DNA of 64,000 nt from Gardnerella coleohominis (GCF_002896555.1 NZ_MNLH01000002.1:62001-126000), one strand, 5' to 3'; counted from the first letter of the stretch, positions 54,466-64,000 are shown. A program made the numbers and translations. The notes: generated from the letters alone by a model not told the origin.

Positions 54466-55515
54466 ATGTTTTCTAAGTCAACTATTGCAATTGGTCGTTT
54501 TGCGCCGACTCCTTCCGGGCGTATGCATATTGGCAATATGGTAGCAATGTTGGCTGCTTGGCTTTCTGCAAAATCGCAGGGTGGCCACATGCTTTTGCGT
54601 TTGGAAGATCTTGATATTGCTCGCATGCCGAAGGATGCTAGCGCGCGAGTTATTGACGACTTGCATTGGGCTGGGCTTGATTGGGTTGGTGAGCCAACTT
54701 ATCAGCATGAGCGCACTGCAATCTACCAGGAAGCTCTTGAATCGCTAGAATCTTTGCAAGATGCTGACGGAAATTCGTTAATCTACCCTTGTTTTTGCTC
54801 GCGTTCCGATATTCGCGCAATTGCAGCTCCGCAAGAAGGCGACGGTTTTATACGCTACCCGGGTACGTGCAGAAATCTTCGCAAAAACGCGCAAGGTTTG
54901 GCGCAAATTGAAAAGTGTTTGCAAAATAATCAGCAACATTCTTTGCGACTTGCGGTACCGCCTGCTGATTTGAGTCAAGCGAATGTGAGTTTTGAAGACG
55001 CGATTTTTGGGGAGCAATCTTTTAATATTGATCGCGATTTGGGAGATATGGTGATTCGCCGCGCAGATGGCGTTTTTTCTTACCAGCTTGCGGTTGTTGT
55101 TGACGACGTTTTGAGCGGAGTAAATGATATTGTGCGCGGACGTGATTTGCTTCGTTCGGCGGCGCTTCAAATTTGGATTGGTGAGCTGCTTGAAAAATCG
55201 GGATTTTTTGCGGCTCATGGTGTGCATTACGTGCGTACGCAATTTGCGCACTTGCCACTAATTGATAACGCACAAGGCGAGCGACTTGCCAAAAGTAAGC
55301 ACTCGCTAGACGTTGGTGCGCTTCGTGAATCTGGCTGGAGTGCAGAGCACATGATTGGCTATTGCATGTATCTTTTGGGATACAAAAAGCCTGGTAAAAA
55401 TCAGCCTGTAGATATGAGTGCCGACGATGCGCTTGCGTTGTTTGAAAGCGACGAAACGCCGTGGGATTCTGTTCGTGCAAACCTAGCCGACAAATCCGTG
55501 CCCTTCCTCGACTAA
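54466..55515 (+). CDS. gluQ: Glutamyl-Q tRNA(Asp) synthetase
   Basis: 349-residue paralogue of the GluRS catalytic core without the anticodon-binding domain; attaches Glu to queuosine in tRNA-Asp. Visible are the class I signature (RFAPTPSGRMHIGNMVAMLAAW), the RLEDLD motif, and zinc-site cysteines around YPCFCSRSDIRA and YPGTCR. A KMSKS-like LAKSKHSLDVGALRE is also present. The length fits GluQ-RS better than full GluRS. The yggS-type gene follows 35 bases downstream, probably in one transcript. Confidence 0.9.
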   Translation: MFSKSTIAIGRFAPTPSGRMHIGNMVAMLAAWLSAKSQGGHMLLRLEDLDIARMPKDASARVIDDLHWAGLDWVGEPTYQHERTAIYQEALESLESLQDADGNSLIYPCFCSRSDIRAIAAPQEGDGFIRYPGTCRNLRKNAQGLAQIEKCLQNNQQHSLRLAVPPADLSQANVSFEDAIFGEQSFNIDRDLGDMVIRRADGVFSYQLAVVVDDVLSGVNDIVRGRDLLRSAALQIWIGELLEKSGFFAAHGVHYVRTQFAHLPLIDNAQGERLAKSKHSLDVGALRESGWSAEHMIGYCMYLLGYKKPGKNQPVDMSADDALALFESDETPWDSVRANLADKSVPFLD

Positions 55516-55550
55516 ACTATGTATTTAGAATGATAGATTGGGGGCAATAA

Positions 55551-56351
55551 ATGGCATATATGACGCAAAAAGATTTAGCGAATACTGAGGTCGATTGTGT
55601 TCGTGCGCGTCAAATTGCCGACGGCGTACACAGCGTGCAAGATGCCATTGCTCAAGTCGAATCGCATTATGGTCGCAAAGCTGGATCTGTTACACTACTT
55701 GCTGCAACTAAAACGCGCGATGTTGGCGAAATCATGGCAGCGCTTCGTGCCGGAGTGAGAGTAATTGGGGAAAATCGTCCGCAAGAAATAGTTGCAAAAG
55801 CCGAAATTTTACGTGCGGAAGCTGCTCGCGAGAATTTAAGCGTTGGTGTAAACGGCGAAATTCCGCTCTACTTAATCGGTCAGCTGCAAAGCAATAAAAT
55901 AAACAAAGTTTTACCACTTGCAAATGGTATTCAGTCGGTTGACGGAATTGATCTTGCGCAAAAAATATCTGCTCGTGCGCAAAATTTGGGACTTTGCACA
56001 GACGTTATGTTGGAAGTGAACGTTTCGGGAGAAGCTGCAAAATCTGGATGCGCGCCAGAACGTGCGATTGACGAAGCACTCGCTATATCTAGCTTGCCGG
56101 CGCTTAATTTGCACGGATTTATGACGCTTGGAGCGCGAGTGGATGATGAAAAAATAGTAAGAAGAGGTTTTGCAAAGTTGAGAGAAATTAGAGATTGTGT
56201 AAGTGAACAACTCGCGCAAGATCATGATGGAAACTCTGCAAAATTAGAGCTTTCGATGGGAATGTCCGGCGATTTTGCGTGGGCGATTGCCGAAGGTTCA
56301 ACAATGGTCCGAATCGGTTCGGCAATCTTTGGCCCGCGCGCATTTGTGTAG
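55551..56351 (+). CDS. YggS-family pyridoxal-phosphate homeostasis protein
   Basis: 266-residue PLP-binding alanine-racemase-like barrel without enzymatic activity, which controls free PLP. Conserved parts are VTLLAATKTRDVGEIMAAL (PLP-binding Lys), IGENRPQEIVAKAE, LIGQLQSNKINKVLPL, VMLEVNVSGEAAKSGC, LNLHGFMTLGAR, and the end LSMGMSGDFAWAIAEGSTMVRIGSAIFG. GGGGG precedes the ATG. It follows gluQ closely. Confidence 0.92.
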   Translation: MAYMTQKDLANTEVDCVRARQIADGVHSVQDAIAQVESHYGRKAGSVTLLAATKTRDVGEIMAALRAGVRVIGENRPQEIVAKAEILRAEAARENLSVGVNGEIPLYLIGQLQSNKINKVLPLANGIQSVDGIDLAQKISARAQNLGLCTDVMLEVNVSGEAAKSGCAPERAIDEALAISSLPALNLHGFMTLGARVDDEKIVRRGFAKLREIRDCVSEQLAQDHDGNSAKLELSMGMSGDFAWAIAEGSTMVRIGSAIFGPRAFV

Positions 56352-56400
56352 TATTAAGTTTTGTCTAGCTTCTGATTCTTATTTTTTACTTTTATTGCTG

Positions 56401-57216
56401 TTACGCGTGCATAATCACATTACGCAGAGACCCAATGCCATCTACGTGTACAATCGCTTCATCTCCAGCGCGTAAAGTTCCGGCTGGGTACGGAGTTCCT
56501 GTCAAAATCACATCTCCTGGAAGAAGTGTTGAGAAGCTTGAAATTGCAGCGATTTGCTCTGGGATACTGTGAATAAGTCGAGCTGTAGTGCCGTCAGCTT
56601 CCGGAACATTTTCGCCATTAAGCGTAAATGAAATATGTGCATCGCGCCAATTTAGCTCGGTTGTAATCCATGGGCCTAGTGGGCAAGAAGTGTCAAATCC
56701 TTTTGCGCGAGCCCACATTGGGTCACTTCCTGCGCAATCACGCAAAGTCACGTCATTTACGCAAGTAAAGCCAAGAACGTAGTTCATTGCGGTATCTACC
56801 GTCACATTTTTGGCGATTTTGCCCATGACGACAGCCACTTCTGGCTCGAAATTCATGTCGTTTGAGAAAGCAGGAATAACAATCGGATCGTCTGGACCGA
56901 CTACAGAAGTACTTGGCTTTGTAAAAATAACCATATCTGCAGCAGTATGCGAAGTTGCCGCAGGAGAAGCGTCGCGCTCTTCAGCAGAACGCGCATCGTA
57001 GTTTTTTGCCAATCCGTAGACTTTTGAAGGAATTACCGGTGCAAGCAGGCGCACACCATCTGCGTCTAGCTTGTAGCGCTTGCCGGTTGGTTTAACTCCT
57101 TGAGGGCTTAATGGGTGGCCTTCCAGTGCTACTAAATAATCCTTGCCGTCTGTTTCGTCTTTTTGAACAAACGCGTATTGAGGAACTTCATTATAGGAAA
57201 AACGTGCAATTCTCAT
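56401..57216 (-). CDS. Fumarylacetoacetate-hydrolase-family protein
   Basis: 271-residue FAH-superfamily enzyme, a metal-dependent hydrolase or decarboxylase of beta-dicarbonyl substrates. Signature elements are KVYGLAKNYDARSAE, the metal-binding NFEPEVAVVMGK, GFTCVNDVTLRD, the KGFDTSCPLGPWI segment, and the C-terminal PGDVILTGTPYPAGTLRAGDEAIVHVDGIG. The start at 57216 (MRIARFSYNEVPQYAF) is the conserved beginning; the frame extends 38 codons further without conservation. Exact substrate unknown. It is convergent with the yggS-type gene and divergent from clpB. Confidence 0.87.
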   Translation of the reverse strand: MRIARFSYNEVPQYAFVQKDETDGKDYLVALEGHPLSPQGVKPTGKRYKLDADGVRLLAPVIPSKVYGLAKNYDARSAEERDASPAATSHTAADMVIFTKPSTSVVGPDDPIVIPAFSNDMNFEPEVAVVMGKIAKNVTVDTAMNYVLGFTCVNDVTLRDCAGSDPMWARAKGFDTSCPLGPWITTELNWRDAHISFTLNGENVPEADGTTARLIHSIPEQIAAISSFSTLLPGDVILTGTPYPAGTLRAGDEAIVHVDGIGSLRNVIMHA

Positions 57217-57375
57217 ATTTTTAAGATTACGACATATTTGATACTTATTAATTTCTTGACTTTTATTTGAGACTTTAAATCTTTTAGATTTGATTTGGTA
57301 ATTAACAAGTTCACGGCAGATAAGTTGCAAGCGGAAGGTGCATAAGGAAACGCCACAGATATCTTGAAAACAAAA

Positions 57376-57396
57376 CTTGAGTGTAGTAGACTCAAG
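57376..57396. promoter_or_regulatory. HAIR operator (HspR site) of clpB
   Basis: CTTGAGT-N7-ACTCAAG is a perfect match to the HspR-associated inverted repeat. It lies about 100 bases before the clpB start, with a TTGACA (57406-57411) just downstream. It implies heat-shock repression by HspR. hspR itself is not in the window. Confidence 0.92.
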
Positions 57397-57494
57397 TTTT
57401 AGAAATTGACAGAATGTGATTTGAGTGCAATTGCAAAAAATTGCATAAGAATCACCTAAATCCGCTAGATAAGCGGTGCAAATAGGGGGTAGAT

Positions 57495-60089
57495 ATGGAA
57501 CAAAAGTTTACAACCTTAGCGCAAGACGCATTAAGTGATGCTGTAGAAAGTGCAGCGGCAGCTGGCAATGCGCAAGTTGATACGTTACATTTGGCAGATG
57601 CATTACTTCGTCAAGAGCAGGGCGTGGTACGCGCGCTTATTGCGCAAACGGGGGCAGATGCGCAACAAATCGGTGCTGAAATTCGTAACGCATTAGTGGC
57701 ATTGCCTTCATCTACTGGCTCTACTACGACTAAGCCAGATGCAAGTCGTCAGCTTTTGGCTGCGCTAAGCCAGGCAGAAAAAGAAATGCGCGCAATGGGA
57801 GACGAATACGTTTCCACTGAACATATGCTTGTTGGCATGGTTGCGAGTGCGCCGAATGCTGTTGCGGATATTTTCAAAAAGTACAATGTTAGCGCGAAGT
57901 CTCTGCGTGAAGCCGTACCAAAAGTACGCGGAGGCGCGAAAGTGACAAGTCCGGACGCGGAAGGCAACTACAAAGCTCTCGAAAAGTATTCTGTTGATAT
58001 GACTGCGCGCGCTCGCGAAGGAAAGCTTGACCCTGTAATTGGTCGCGATCAGGAGATTCGTCGTGTAATTCAGATTCTTTCTCGCCGCACGAAGAACAAT
58101 CCTGTGCTAATTGGCGAGCCGGGCGTTGGCAAAACGGCAGTTGTAGAAGGATTGGCTCAGCGAATCGTTGCAGGAGATGTGCCTACGACTTTGCAAAACA
58201 AGCGTCTTATCAGTCTCGATTTGGCTTCGATGGTTGCAGGTTCGAAGTATCGCGGCGAGTTCGAGGAACGCTTAAAGGCAGTGTTGAAGGAAATTCAACA
58301 ATCAGACGGTCAAATTATTACGTTTATTGACGAAATTCACACTGTTGTTGGCGCTGGATCTGCAGAAGGTTCAATGGATGCTGGCAATATGCTTAAGCCA
58401 ATGCTTGCGCGCGGTGAGCTGCGCTTGGTCGGCGCAACTACGCTTAACGAGTATCGCGAGCATATTGAAAAGGATTCGGCGCTTGAACGCAGATTCCAGC
58501 AAGTGTTTGTTGGCGAGCCATCTGTTGAAGATACGGTGACGATTTTGCGCGGACTTAAGCAACGTTACGAAGCACATCACAAGGTGACTATTAGTGACGA
58601 TGCAATCGTAGCTGCAGCAACGCTTTCAAACCGCTATATTACCGGTCGTCAGCTTCCAGATAAGGCGATTGATTTGGTGGATGAAGCGGCAGCTCACTTG
58701 CGTATGGAGCTTGATTCTCAGCCAGAAGAGATCGACGAATTGCAGCGCAAAGTTACGCGTCTTGAAATGGAAGAAATGCAATTAAAGAAAGCGGAAGATG
58801 CTGCTGCTAAAGAACGCTTAGAAAAGTTGCAAGAAGAATTAGCAAACTCGCGCGAAAAGCTTACTGGATTGAAAGCACGTTGGGATGCGGAAAAGGCTGG
58901 TCACAACAAGGTTGGTGATTTGCGAGCGCAACTCGATGCTAAGCGCGTAGAAGCCGACAAATTCACGCGTGAAGGCAATTTGGAGCAAGCAAGCCGTATT
59001 TTGTATGGCGAAATCCCAAGCATTCAAAAAGCTTTGGAAGAAGCGGAGTCCGAGGCTGCTAACGCTAAGAGTGAAGCGAAAGAGCCGATGGTTCCAGACC
59101 AGGTTGATGCTGATTCTATTGCAGGAGTTGTTAGCGAATGGACTGGCATTCCTGTTGGTCGCTTGATGCAAGGCGAAAATGAGAAACTGCTAAACATGGA
59201 AAAGGAGCTTTCTAAGCGCGTTGTTGGCCAAAGCGAAGCAATTCAGGCTATAGCGGATGCTGTGCGCAGAAGCCGTGCTGGAATTGCAGACCCGAATCGC
59301 CCGACTGGTTCGTTCCTATTCTTGGGTCCTACTGGCGTTGGTAAGACGGAGCTTGCTAAGGCTCTTGCCGACTTCTTGTTTGACGACGAGCGTGCAATGG
59401 TTCGCATTGATATGAGCGAGTACATGGAAAAGGCTTCCGTTTCGCGTCTAATCGGTGCTGCTCCTGGTTACATTGGCTACGAGGAAGGCGGTCAGCTTAC
59501 TGAAGCTGTGCGTAGGCGTCCGTATTCTGTAGTGCTTTTTGACGAAGTTGAGAAGGCGCATCCAGAAGTATTCGACGTTTTGTTGCAGGTTTTGGATGAT
59601 GGTCGTTTGACTGACGGCCAGGGTAGAACGGTTGATTTTACGAATACGATTTTGATTATGACATCAAACTTGGGTTCGCAATTCCTTGTGCAAGAGGGCT
59701 TGGACGATGCTGCTAAACGCAAGGCTGTTATGAATGCTGTTCATGCTGAGTTTAAGCCAGAGTTCATTAACCGTTTGGATGAGCTTGTTATGTTCCATCC
59801 GTTGAGCCGCGAAGAGCTTGGTGGAATTGTGGATATTCAAGTTCGTCAAGTGGCTGCACGCTTGAGTGACCGCCGCATTATCTTGGATGTGAGTGACTCT
59901 GCTCGCGCTTGTCTTGCGGAGCATGGCTACGATCCAGTTTATGGTGCTCGTCCGTTGCGCAGATTGGTTCAAACAGAAATTGGCGACCAGCTTGCGCGAT
60001 TGCTGCTTTCTGGAAAGGTGCATGATGGCGCTCGCGTAGTTGCGGATTGTGAGAATACTAGCGACCATGTGACCCTAAAGATTGCGTAG
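57495..60089 (+). CDS. clpB: ATP-dependent disaggregase ClpB
   Basis: 864-residue Hsp100 hexamer that rescues aggregated proteins with DnaK. In order: the N-domain ([16 protein letters not shown]), AAA1 with Walker [14 protein letters not shown] near 203, the coiled-coil M domain (about 400-525), and AAA2. AAA2 has [19 protein letters not shown] near 612 and [27 protein letters not shown]. The C-terminal domain ends [27 protein letters not shown]. It starts after AGGGGGT. The perfect HAIR element upstream shows control by HspR, as in other actinobacteria. A terminator follows the stop. Confidence 0.96.
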   Translation: MEQKFTTLAQDALSDAVESAAAAGNAQVDTLHLADALLRQEQGVVRALIAQTGADAQQIGAEIRNALVALPSSTGSTTTKPDASRQLLAALSQAEKEMRAMGDEYVSTEHMLVGMVASAPNAVADIFKKYNVSAKSLREAVPKVRGGAKVTSPDAEGNYKALEKYSVDMTARAREGKLDPVIGRDQEIRRVIQILSRRTKNNPVLIGEPGVGKTAVVEGLAQRIVAGDVPTTLQNKRLISLDLASMVAGSKYRGEFEERLKAVLKEIQQSDGQIITFIDEIHTVVGAGSAEGSMDAGNMLKPMLARGELRLVGATTLNEYREHIEKDSALERRFQQVFVGEPSVEDTVTILRGLKQRYEAHHKVTISDDAIVAAATLSNRYITGRQLPDKAIDLVDEAAAHLRMELDSQPEEIDELQRKVTRLEMEEMQLKKAEDAAAKERLEKLQEELANSREKLTGLKARWDAEKAGHNKVGDLRAQLDAKRVEADKFTREGNLEQASRILYGEIPSIQKALEEAESEAANAKSEAKEPMVPDQVDADSIAGVVSEWTGIPVGRLMQGENEKLLNMEKELSKRVVGQSEAIQAIADAVRRSRAGIADPNRPTGSFLFLGPTGVGKTELAKALADFLFDDERAMVRIDMSEYMEKASVSRLIGAAPGYIGYEEGGQLTEAVRRRPYSVVLFDEVEKAHPEVFDVLLQVLDDGRLTDGQGRTVDFTNTILIMTSNLGSQFLVQEGLDDAAKRKAVMNAVHAEFKPEFINRLDELVMFHPLSREELGGIVDIQVRQVAARLSDRRIILDVSDSARACLAEHGYDPVYGARPLRRLVQTEIGDQLARLLLSGKVHDGARVVADCENTSDHVTLKIA

Positions 60090-60123
60090 TGCCTGCATTC
60101 TTTAATGTAGTCAAATAAAACAA

Positions 60124-60173
60124 AGCGTGCTGTTTATTGGATTATTCCCCAGTAGACAGCGCGCTATTTTTTT
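60124..60173 (+). terminator. clpB terminator
   Basis: AGCGTGCTGT (60124-60133) pairs with ACAGCGCGCT (60156-60165, one G-U), followed by ATTTTTTT. The rest of 60174-60400 is AT-rich and may carry the promoter for the next operon (TATAAA near 60333). Confidence 0.8.
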
Positions 60174-60400
60174 ATCTAAATAAAAAATATTTGTAGAATG
60201 AACTTGAAATAAAAAGGTGGAATTCCCCCTTAATTTTTCGAGTTACTGCTGATAATTGGCATTATCGAATATGCGTATCTTTTAAAATTTTAATTGGTTT
60301 TTGTAAAAATCTATTTTTTTTTATATGAATTATTATAAAATACGTGTACGCATTCAAGGCTGAATACGTTATGAAGCAGATTGAAAATGGAGATACGAAT

Positions 60401-60532
60401 ATGTTCGCAAAGGAAGGATTTGCAATAGTTGCGCGTTCTACTATTGTTTATGCTATGCCAATGTCAGCTTATGCTCAGATGAGTGGTTCTGTAGTTGGAA
60501 TAGACAGAGAAAATATACGAAGTTGTAGGTAA
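60401..60532 (+). CDS. Possible 43-residue peptide ahead of ABC exporter genes
   Basis: An ATG at 60401 has GGAG eight bases upstream. The product starts MFAKEGFAIVARSTIV, has a mildly hydrophobic centre ending AYAQ (signal-peptidase-like AxA), and a tail with one Cys (DRENIRSCR). An in-frame ATG ten codons upstream is possible. It lies 26 bases before the ABC ATPase gene. It could be a leader or exported peptide, or a degraded gene; no family recognised. Confidence 0.35.
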   Translation: MFAKEGFAIVARSTIVYAMPMSAYAQMSGSVVGIDRENIRSCR

Positions 60533-60558
60533 GTAGTCTAGTTATTAAGTGGTGAGAT

Positions 60559-61326
60559 ATGCAAGAATCATATACGGGCTCAGGTGTGCAACTTGTTAAT
60601 GTGAATTTTTCGTATGGGAAAAAACAAATTTTGCATAATCTTTCTATAGATTTATCTTTTGGCATATGTGGTCTTTTGGGGCCAAATGGTGCTGGGAAAA
60701 CTACTCTGCTTAACGTTATAGCGACTATTTATGCTCCCTCTAGTGGAAAACTTTTTGTTCATGGCTTTGACGTAACTGATCGTGCGGAAATGGCTAAAGC
60801 TCGGTCAAATATTGGTTATTTGCCACAATCATTTGAACTTATGAATGCATCAAGTGTGTTAAAAAATGTTCAATATGCCGCATGGGCGCGAGGTTTATCG
60901 TGGAGCGCTGCGTATCAAGCTGCTTGGAATGCTCTCAAACAGGTTGGCTTGGAAAAACAAGCACATCGCATCGTTGCTAAAATATCAGGAGGTCAGCGTC
61001 AGCGTGCTGGTATTGCTTGTGTGATTGCTAGCCAGCCTGCAGTACTAATACTTGACGAGCCTACTGTTGGTTTAGATCCTGAGCAGCGTATTGATATTCG
61101 TAATTTTCTTAAGTCTTATTCGCAAAAGCATACTGTTATTGTCAGTACACATTTAGTAGAAGATTTAGCAGTAATTGCGGATCGGGTTATAGTTCTTAAT
61201 GAAGGAATTATATTGCTTGATGGGAAAATGGATAATCTTCTTCAATATGCTAATCGTGAAGATCTTATGGTAACTCCATGGGAATCAGGGTATAGGCATT
61301 TGCTATCTAAATTTCATAAAAATTAG
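60559..61326 (+). CDS. ABC transporter ATPase subunit
   Basis: 255-residue ATPase of the exporter (CcmA/NatA-like) type: Walker A GPNGAGKTTLLN near 42, the signature ISGGQRQRAG, Walker B VLILDEPTVGLDP, and the H-loop STHLVEDLAVIADR. It lacks the TOBE-like domain of sugar importers. The first gene of a run with two membrane proteins, so it should energise an efflux or resistance system. Substrate unknown. Confidence 0.9.
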   Translation: MQESYTGSGVQLVNVNFSYGKKQILHNLSIDLSFGICGLLGPNGAGKTTLLNVIATIYAPSSGKLFVHGFDVTDRAEMAKARSNIGYLPQSFELMNASSVLKNVQYAAWARGLSWSAAYQAAWNALKQVGLEKQAHRIVAKISGGQRQRAGIACVIASQPAVLILDEPTVGLDPEQRIDIRNFLKSYSQKHTVIVSTHLVEDLAVIADRVIVLNEGIILLDGKMDNLLQYANREDLMVTPWESGYRHLLSKFHKN

Positions 61327-61397
61327 TAATAGCAGTAACTAGATATGTATAGTTTCTTATTTCGTTAATGTGGTAGCAAATAGGGATGTGATTAAAT

Positions 61398-62954
61398 ATG
61401 CGTCAATATTCTAACTTTTTAACTGAATTCAGATTTTTTACGAAAAGTCATAAGAAATGCACAATTATTTCACGTATTATGTACCCATTATCTCTAATAA
61501 GCAGTTGTATTTTTAGCTTATTTTTGATTGCATATCCTATTTTTTTGGGTGTGGCAAATTTTTTAGCGCATAATAATAATTATGCGCTTTGGTTAAGAAT
61601 TGATGTCACGTGGATGCATTGTTTGTCTGATATTGTTGCTTGCATTTTTGGCGCATGGTGTTCATGTAAAGCTTGCTCGCCTAGATGTTTGGTTAATCCT
61701 GCGTGGTGTGCAGGAAAATCAGCCAGTCGTTACGCTATTCCTATACTAAAAGGCGCTATACTGTGCAGTTTGTTATATTGCGTAAGTATATTGCCAACAG
61801 TAATTCAGAGTGATGTAAATATTACAAATTTCCCGTATTTTCCACTATTATGTGGAGGCGTGACGCCAAGTGCATTTTTTGCAATTGGTTTTACTTTAGG
61901 AGTAATTATTGGCAATCGTTGGGCAATTGTATTCTCAGCTTTATTATCTTTTGCAATAATTTGGTGCTGTATTTATGGCGTCATTATAATGCGTAATGGC
62001 GCCATACCTCAAGGAGATATTTTTCCTAGATATTGGGGTAGCAGTTTATACGCAATACTTCCAGTGTCGGACGCTGATATTGGTGCTGAGCCTGGTTTGC
62101 GCATGAACCCATGGTTGGTGGGTTTGCGCACATTCTTTGTGTGTGTTGTTATCGTTTCATGCATTCTTTGTTGCGCGCATATTAGATATTTTTGGCAAAA
62201 GGGATCTTATTGGTGCATAAAAGCAATAAGTCTTTCTTTAATTATGCCAATAGTGTGCGCTTGTTGTATAGCTATGTGGGGTCCAAAACCTTGGATTCGC
62301 TCTGGACCTTTTGTGCCTCAGTGTACGACGTTTAAAGATACTGCTTTTTCTGTTTGTGTACATCCTGAAGAAGCTTATATTCGTAAACTTCGTGCTGTTA
62401 AACATTTGAAAACTGTTGCTTCTTGGTTTCCTAAGAATCAGAGAGATTCGCAAGGCAAAGGAATTGTGCTTGTGCTTGGAAATGCGTTTACTCCAACAAA
62501 TACTGAAAAATCTTGGAATCTTACTAATAGTGGTTTAATAAAGTTACGTAATCTTAAAGCTACTGTTATTCAACAACAAACAGATACATTTGTTAGGCGT
62601 TCTGAGAAATATGGTGATATGACTGGTATCGCTCAAGAAGTGTTACAAAGATTTGTGCCTGCAAAATGTGCATCAAGTGCTATGAAAGAAGTATATGTAA
62701 AAAAGAATCTTGATTCAAACGCTTCTGTTACAGCATTTTTGCTTGCTCAGCTTCCTTCTCGTATAAGTAATGATGTGTATGGGTCATATGGATTTATTCC
62801 AGGTGAAGCAAACGATAAAGTGGCTATGAGTATTAATAATGCTGATGATGCTAAGCTGAAACAATTTGTAAAAAATCATGTTAAAGAACTTAATCAATGC
62901 CTCATAACTCCACAACAAGTCTTATCGGAACTTGGTGATAAGCATGAAAAATAA
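61398..62954 (+). CDS. ABC transporter membrane protein with large extracytoplasmic domain
   Basis: 518-residue protein with about six hydrophobic segments in residues 25-300 (e.g. LISSCIFSLFLIAYPIFLG, GVTPSAFFAIGFTLGVIIG, WAIVFSALLSFAIIWCCIYGVII). A soluble C-terminal region of about 210 residues follows the last helix and contains the TAFSVCVHPEEAYIRKLRAVK segment. The CVHP pattern is reminiscent of a domain attached to actinobacterial ABC-2-like permeases, but I am not certain of the family. Cys-rich for this genome. Its end overlaps the start of the next gene by 11 bases. Confidence 0.65.
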   Translation: MRQYSNFLTEFRFFTKSHKKCTIISRIMYPLSLISSCIFSLFLIAYPIFLGVANFLAHNNNYALWLRIDVTWMHCLSDIVACIFGAWCSCKACSPRCLVNPAWCAGKSASRYAIPILKGAILCSLLYCVSILPTVIQSDVNITNFPYFPLLCGGVTPSAFFAIGFTLGVIIGNRWAIVFSALLSFAIIWCCIYGVIIMRNGAIPQGDIFPRYWGSSLYAILPVSDADIGAEPGLRMNPWLVGLRTFFVCVVIVSCILCCAHIRYFWQKGSYWCIKAISLSLIMPIVCACCIAMWGPKPWIRSGPFVPQCTTFKDTAFSVCVHPEEAYIRKLRAVKHLKTVASWFPKNQRDSQGKGIVLVLGNAFTPTNTEKSWNLTNSGLIKLRNLKATVIQQQTDTFVRRSEKYGDMTGIAQEVLQRFVPAKCASSAMKEVYVKKNLDSNASVTAFLLAQLPSRISNDVYGSYGFIPGEANDKVAMSINNADDAKLKQFVKNHVKELNQCLITPQQVLSELGDKHEK

Positions 62955-63675
62955 TTTTCGCGCTTGGCTTGAAGGTAGGCATTATATTGTTGCAATCGTT
63001 GCAATTTTATTGTCCGTAGTCCTTCCCTCTTTAATGCTTGTTATATTCAGATCATTTGTAACGCAGTTGCCAGTTTATGTTGGTTATATTTGTTTGCCAG
63101 ATTCTGCTAATGTGCATAATGCGGTAGAAGGTATAACGTTCCAATGTCAATCTGGTAGTAGTGCTGTTAATTTTGTTGTTACTCTGTATGAAGTTATTGT
63201 AGTTGGGCTTATTGCCGCGGCATTCGTTTGCCTTGCTCCGATTATGGTATCGTGGGAACGTTTCGTGATGAAAAGGCTGCGAATATATGCATTGAGTGCT
63301 GCTTTATTGTGTTTGTTTGTTTCATTCGGCGCTTCAGTGTTAATTGTTCGTATAATAGACCTGCAGATATTTAGTACATTGCAGATGATCTTAGGTAATG
63401 CGTGGATTGATATCGTGCTAATAAAGATTGGATTAGCCTGTTTTGGAAGGTTTTACGGCCTTGCATTTGGTGTCTTTTTAGCGGTGATGAATATTGCCAC
63501 ACAAGGTTTGCAAAGTAAAATTGGATTGATTTTGCGATGGTATCCTTCTGGAACTTTGCCTGTAATTCCTGGACAATCCATATTGTTATATGTCGTTGTT
63601 GTGCTTACTGTAATTGCAGTTTGCCTGTGGAGTGGCACGTGTGGACGTGGATTGCTTTATTTTGAACGTGCTTAA
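62944..63675 (+). CDS. ABC transporter membrane protein
   Basis: 243-residue integral membrane protein with about six hydrophobic segments (YIVAIVAILLSVVLPSLMLVIF, FVVTLYEVIVVGLIAAAFVCLA, LSAALLCLFVSFGASVLIVRI and others). It overlaps the upstream gene (ATG inside its last codons), which implies coupling, and probably forms the channel with it. A TTG four codons upstream is an alternative start. No named family recognised. Confidence 0.65.
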   Translation: MKNNFRAWLEGRHYIVAIVAILLSVVLPSLMLVIFRSFVTQLPVYVGYICLPDSANVHNAVEGITFQCQSGSSAVNFVVTLYEVIVVGLIAAAFVCLAPIMVSWERFVMKRLRIYALSAALLCLFVSFGASVLIVRIIDLQIFSTLQMILGNAWIDIVLIKIGLACFGRFYGLAFGVFLAVMNIATQGLQSKIGLILRWYPSGTLPVIPGQSILLYVVVVLTVIAVCLWSGTCGRGLLYFERA

Positions 63676-63729
63676 AAGACGTGTTTAATTATGTGTTAAA
63701 AGTCAACTCAATAGTGTTTAATAGAACGT

Positions 63730-64000
63730 ATGTTCGATAATATTGTGATGTTTGTTTTAATGGTGGTTGCTGTTGTAATAACCGCCATTGTTGTGCTGGC
63801 TATTGTTAAGCACAACTCTGGAACGCAAGGCGCTAATGGCGTAAACCAGCGCGAATTTAACGAATTGCGCTCGCAGTATGAACAAGCGCGCGCTCAAGCT
63901 CAAGAAAATGGCAATCAAGCCATACGGTATCGCACGCAAGCAGAGCAGCTTGCTGAGCGATTAAAGTTTGTTGAAGCAGAACTTGCTAAGGCGCAGCAGG
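63730..64000 (+). CDS. rmuC: RmuC-type DNA recombination protein (3' partial)
   Basis: The first 90 codons are present and the frame runs off the window end. It begins MFDNIVMFVLMVVAVV, an N-terminal membrane anchor (residues 4-28), then a charged coiled coil (EFNELRSQYEQARAQAQENG, AEQLAERLKFVEAELAKAQ). That layout is typical of RmuC, a putative nuclease limiting inversions between repeats. The catalytic core lies outside the window, so the call rests on the N-terminal pattern. Confidence 0.65.
   Translation, partial: MFDNIVMFVLMVVAVVITAIVVLAIVKHNSGTQGANGVNQREFNELRSQYEQARAQAQENGNQAIRYRTQAEQLAERLKFVEAELAKAQQ

Noticed and set aside
60344-60400. Longer version of the small peptide starting at 60344
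   Set aside because: The upstream start lacks a ribosome-binding site; the ATG at 60401 has GGAG at good spacing.

Overview
The window looks like an origin-proximal chromosome segment of a low-GC Bifidobacteriaceae member, most likely Gardnerella or a close relative. The base composition is AT-rich. Gene content and order are actinobacterial: parB-trxB-pseudokinase-murJ-DUF6049-Nudix-pcnB, rpfB-ksgA, MurT/GatD, MutT1/Ppk, and ClpB under a HAIR operator. There is no prophage, no transposase and no CRISPR array. rRNA genes are absent and there are two tRNAs.

Layout. 1-13.6 kb: chromosome segregation (parB, 5' partial), redox (trxB) and the cell-wall export cluster murJ with its pseudokinase and DUF6049 partner, then Nudix, CCA-adding enzyme and a LytR_C protein. 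Two copies of a palindrome-rich composite repeat sit at 0.97-1.23 and 12.6-12.93 kb. 13.8-20.3 kb: ksgA, rpfB, a 6C-type small RNA, tRNA-Thr, a DsbA-like protein and a membrane Ser/Thr kinase. 20.4-34 kb: carbohydrate block with an MsiK/UgpC-type ATPase behind a structured leader, a DUF4032 protein, a 2023-residue GH101 endo-alpha-N-acetylgalactosaminidase, and a sugar ABC transporter (binding protein, two permeases, 59-residue membrane protein) without its own ATPase. GH101 and the binding protein share a 38-bp promoter element. 34-44.6 kb: tRNA-Lys, glutaredoxin, ftsY, an atypical amt, a dense DnaA-box cluster, a MATE pump, dnaB, murT and gatD. 44.7-53 kb: hicAB, upp, a small coupled gene, mutT1 and ppk. 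Between mutT1 and ppk lies a cassette encoding an AlbA_2/winged-helix protein with a 21-bp-phased motif array in front of it, bracketed by imperfect 24-bp direct repeats. 53-64 kb: candidate sRNA, aquaglyceroporin, gluQ, yggS, FAH-family gene, clpB, a three-gene ABC exporter with a possible peptide gene, and the start of rmuC.

How parts fit. GH101 would release core-1 O-glycan disaccharide from mucin at the cell surface, and the ABC transporter could import the product, energised by the unlinked MsiK-type ATPase. Lipid II assembly and modification is represented by MurJ, its pseudokinase and MurT/GatD, with RpfB for wall remodelling. Three near-parS sites and the DnaA-box cluster fit an origin-proximal location. 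The most unusual element is the phased motif array with its AlbA_2 gene between direct repeats.
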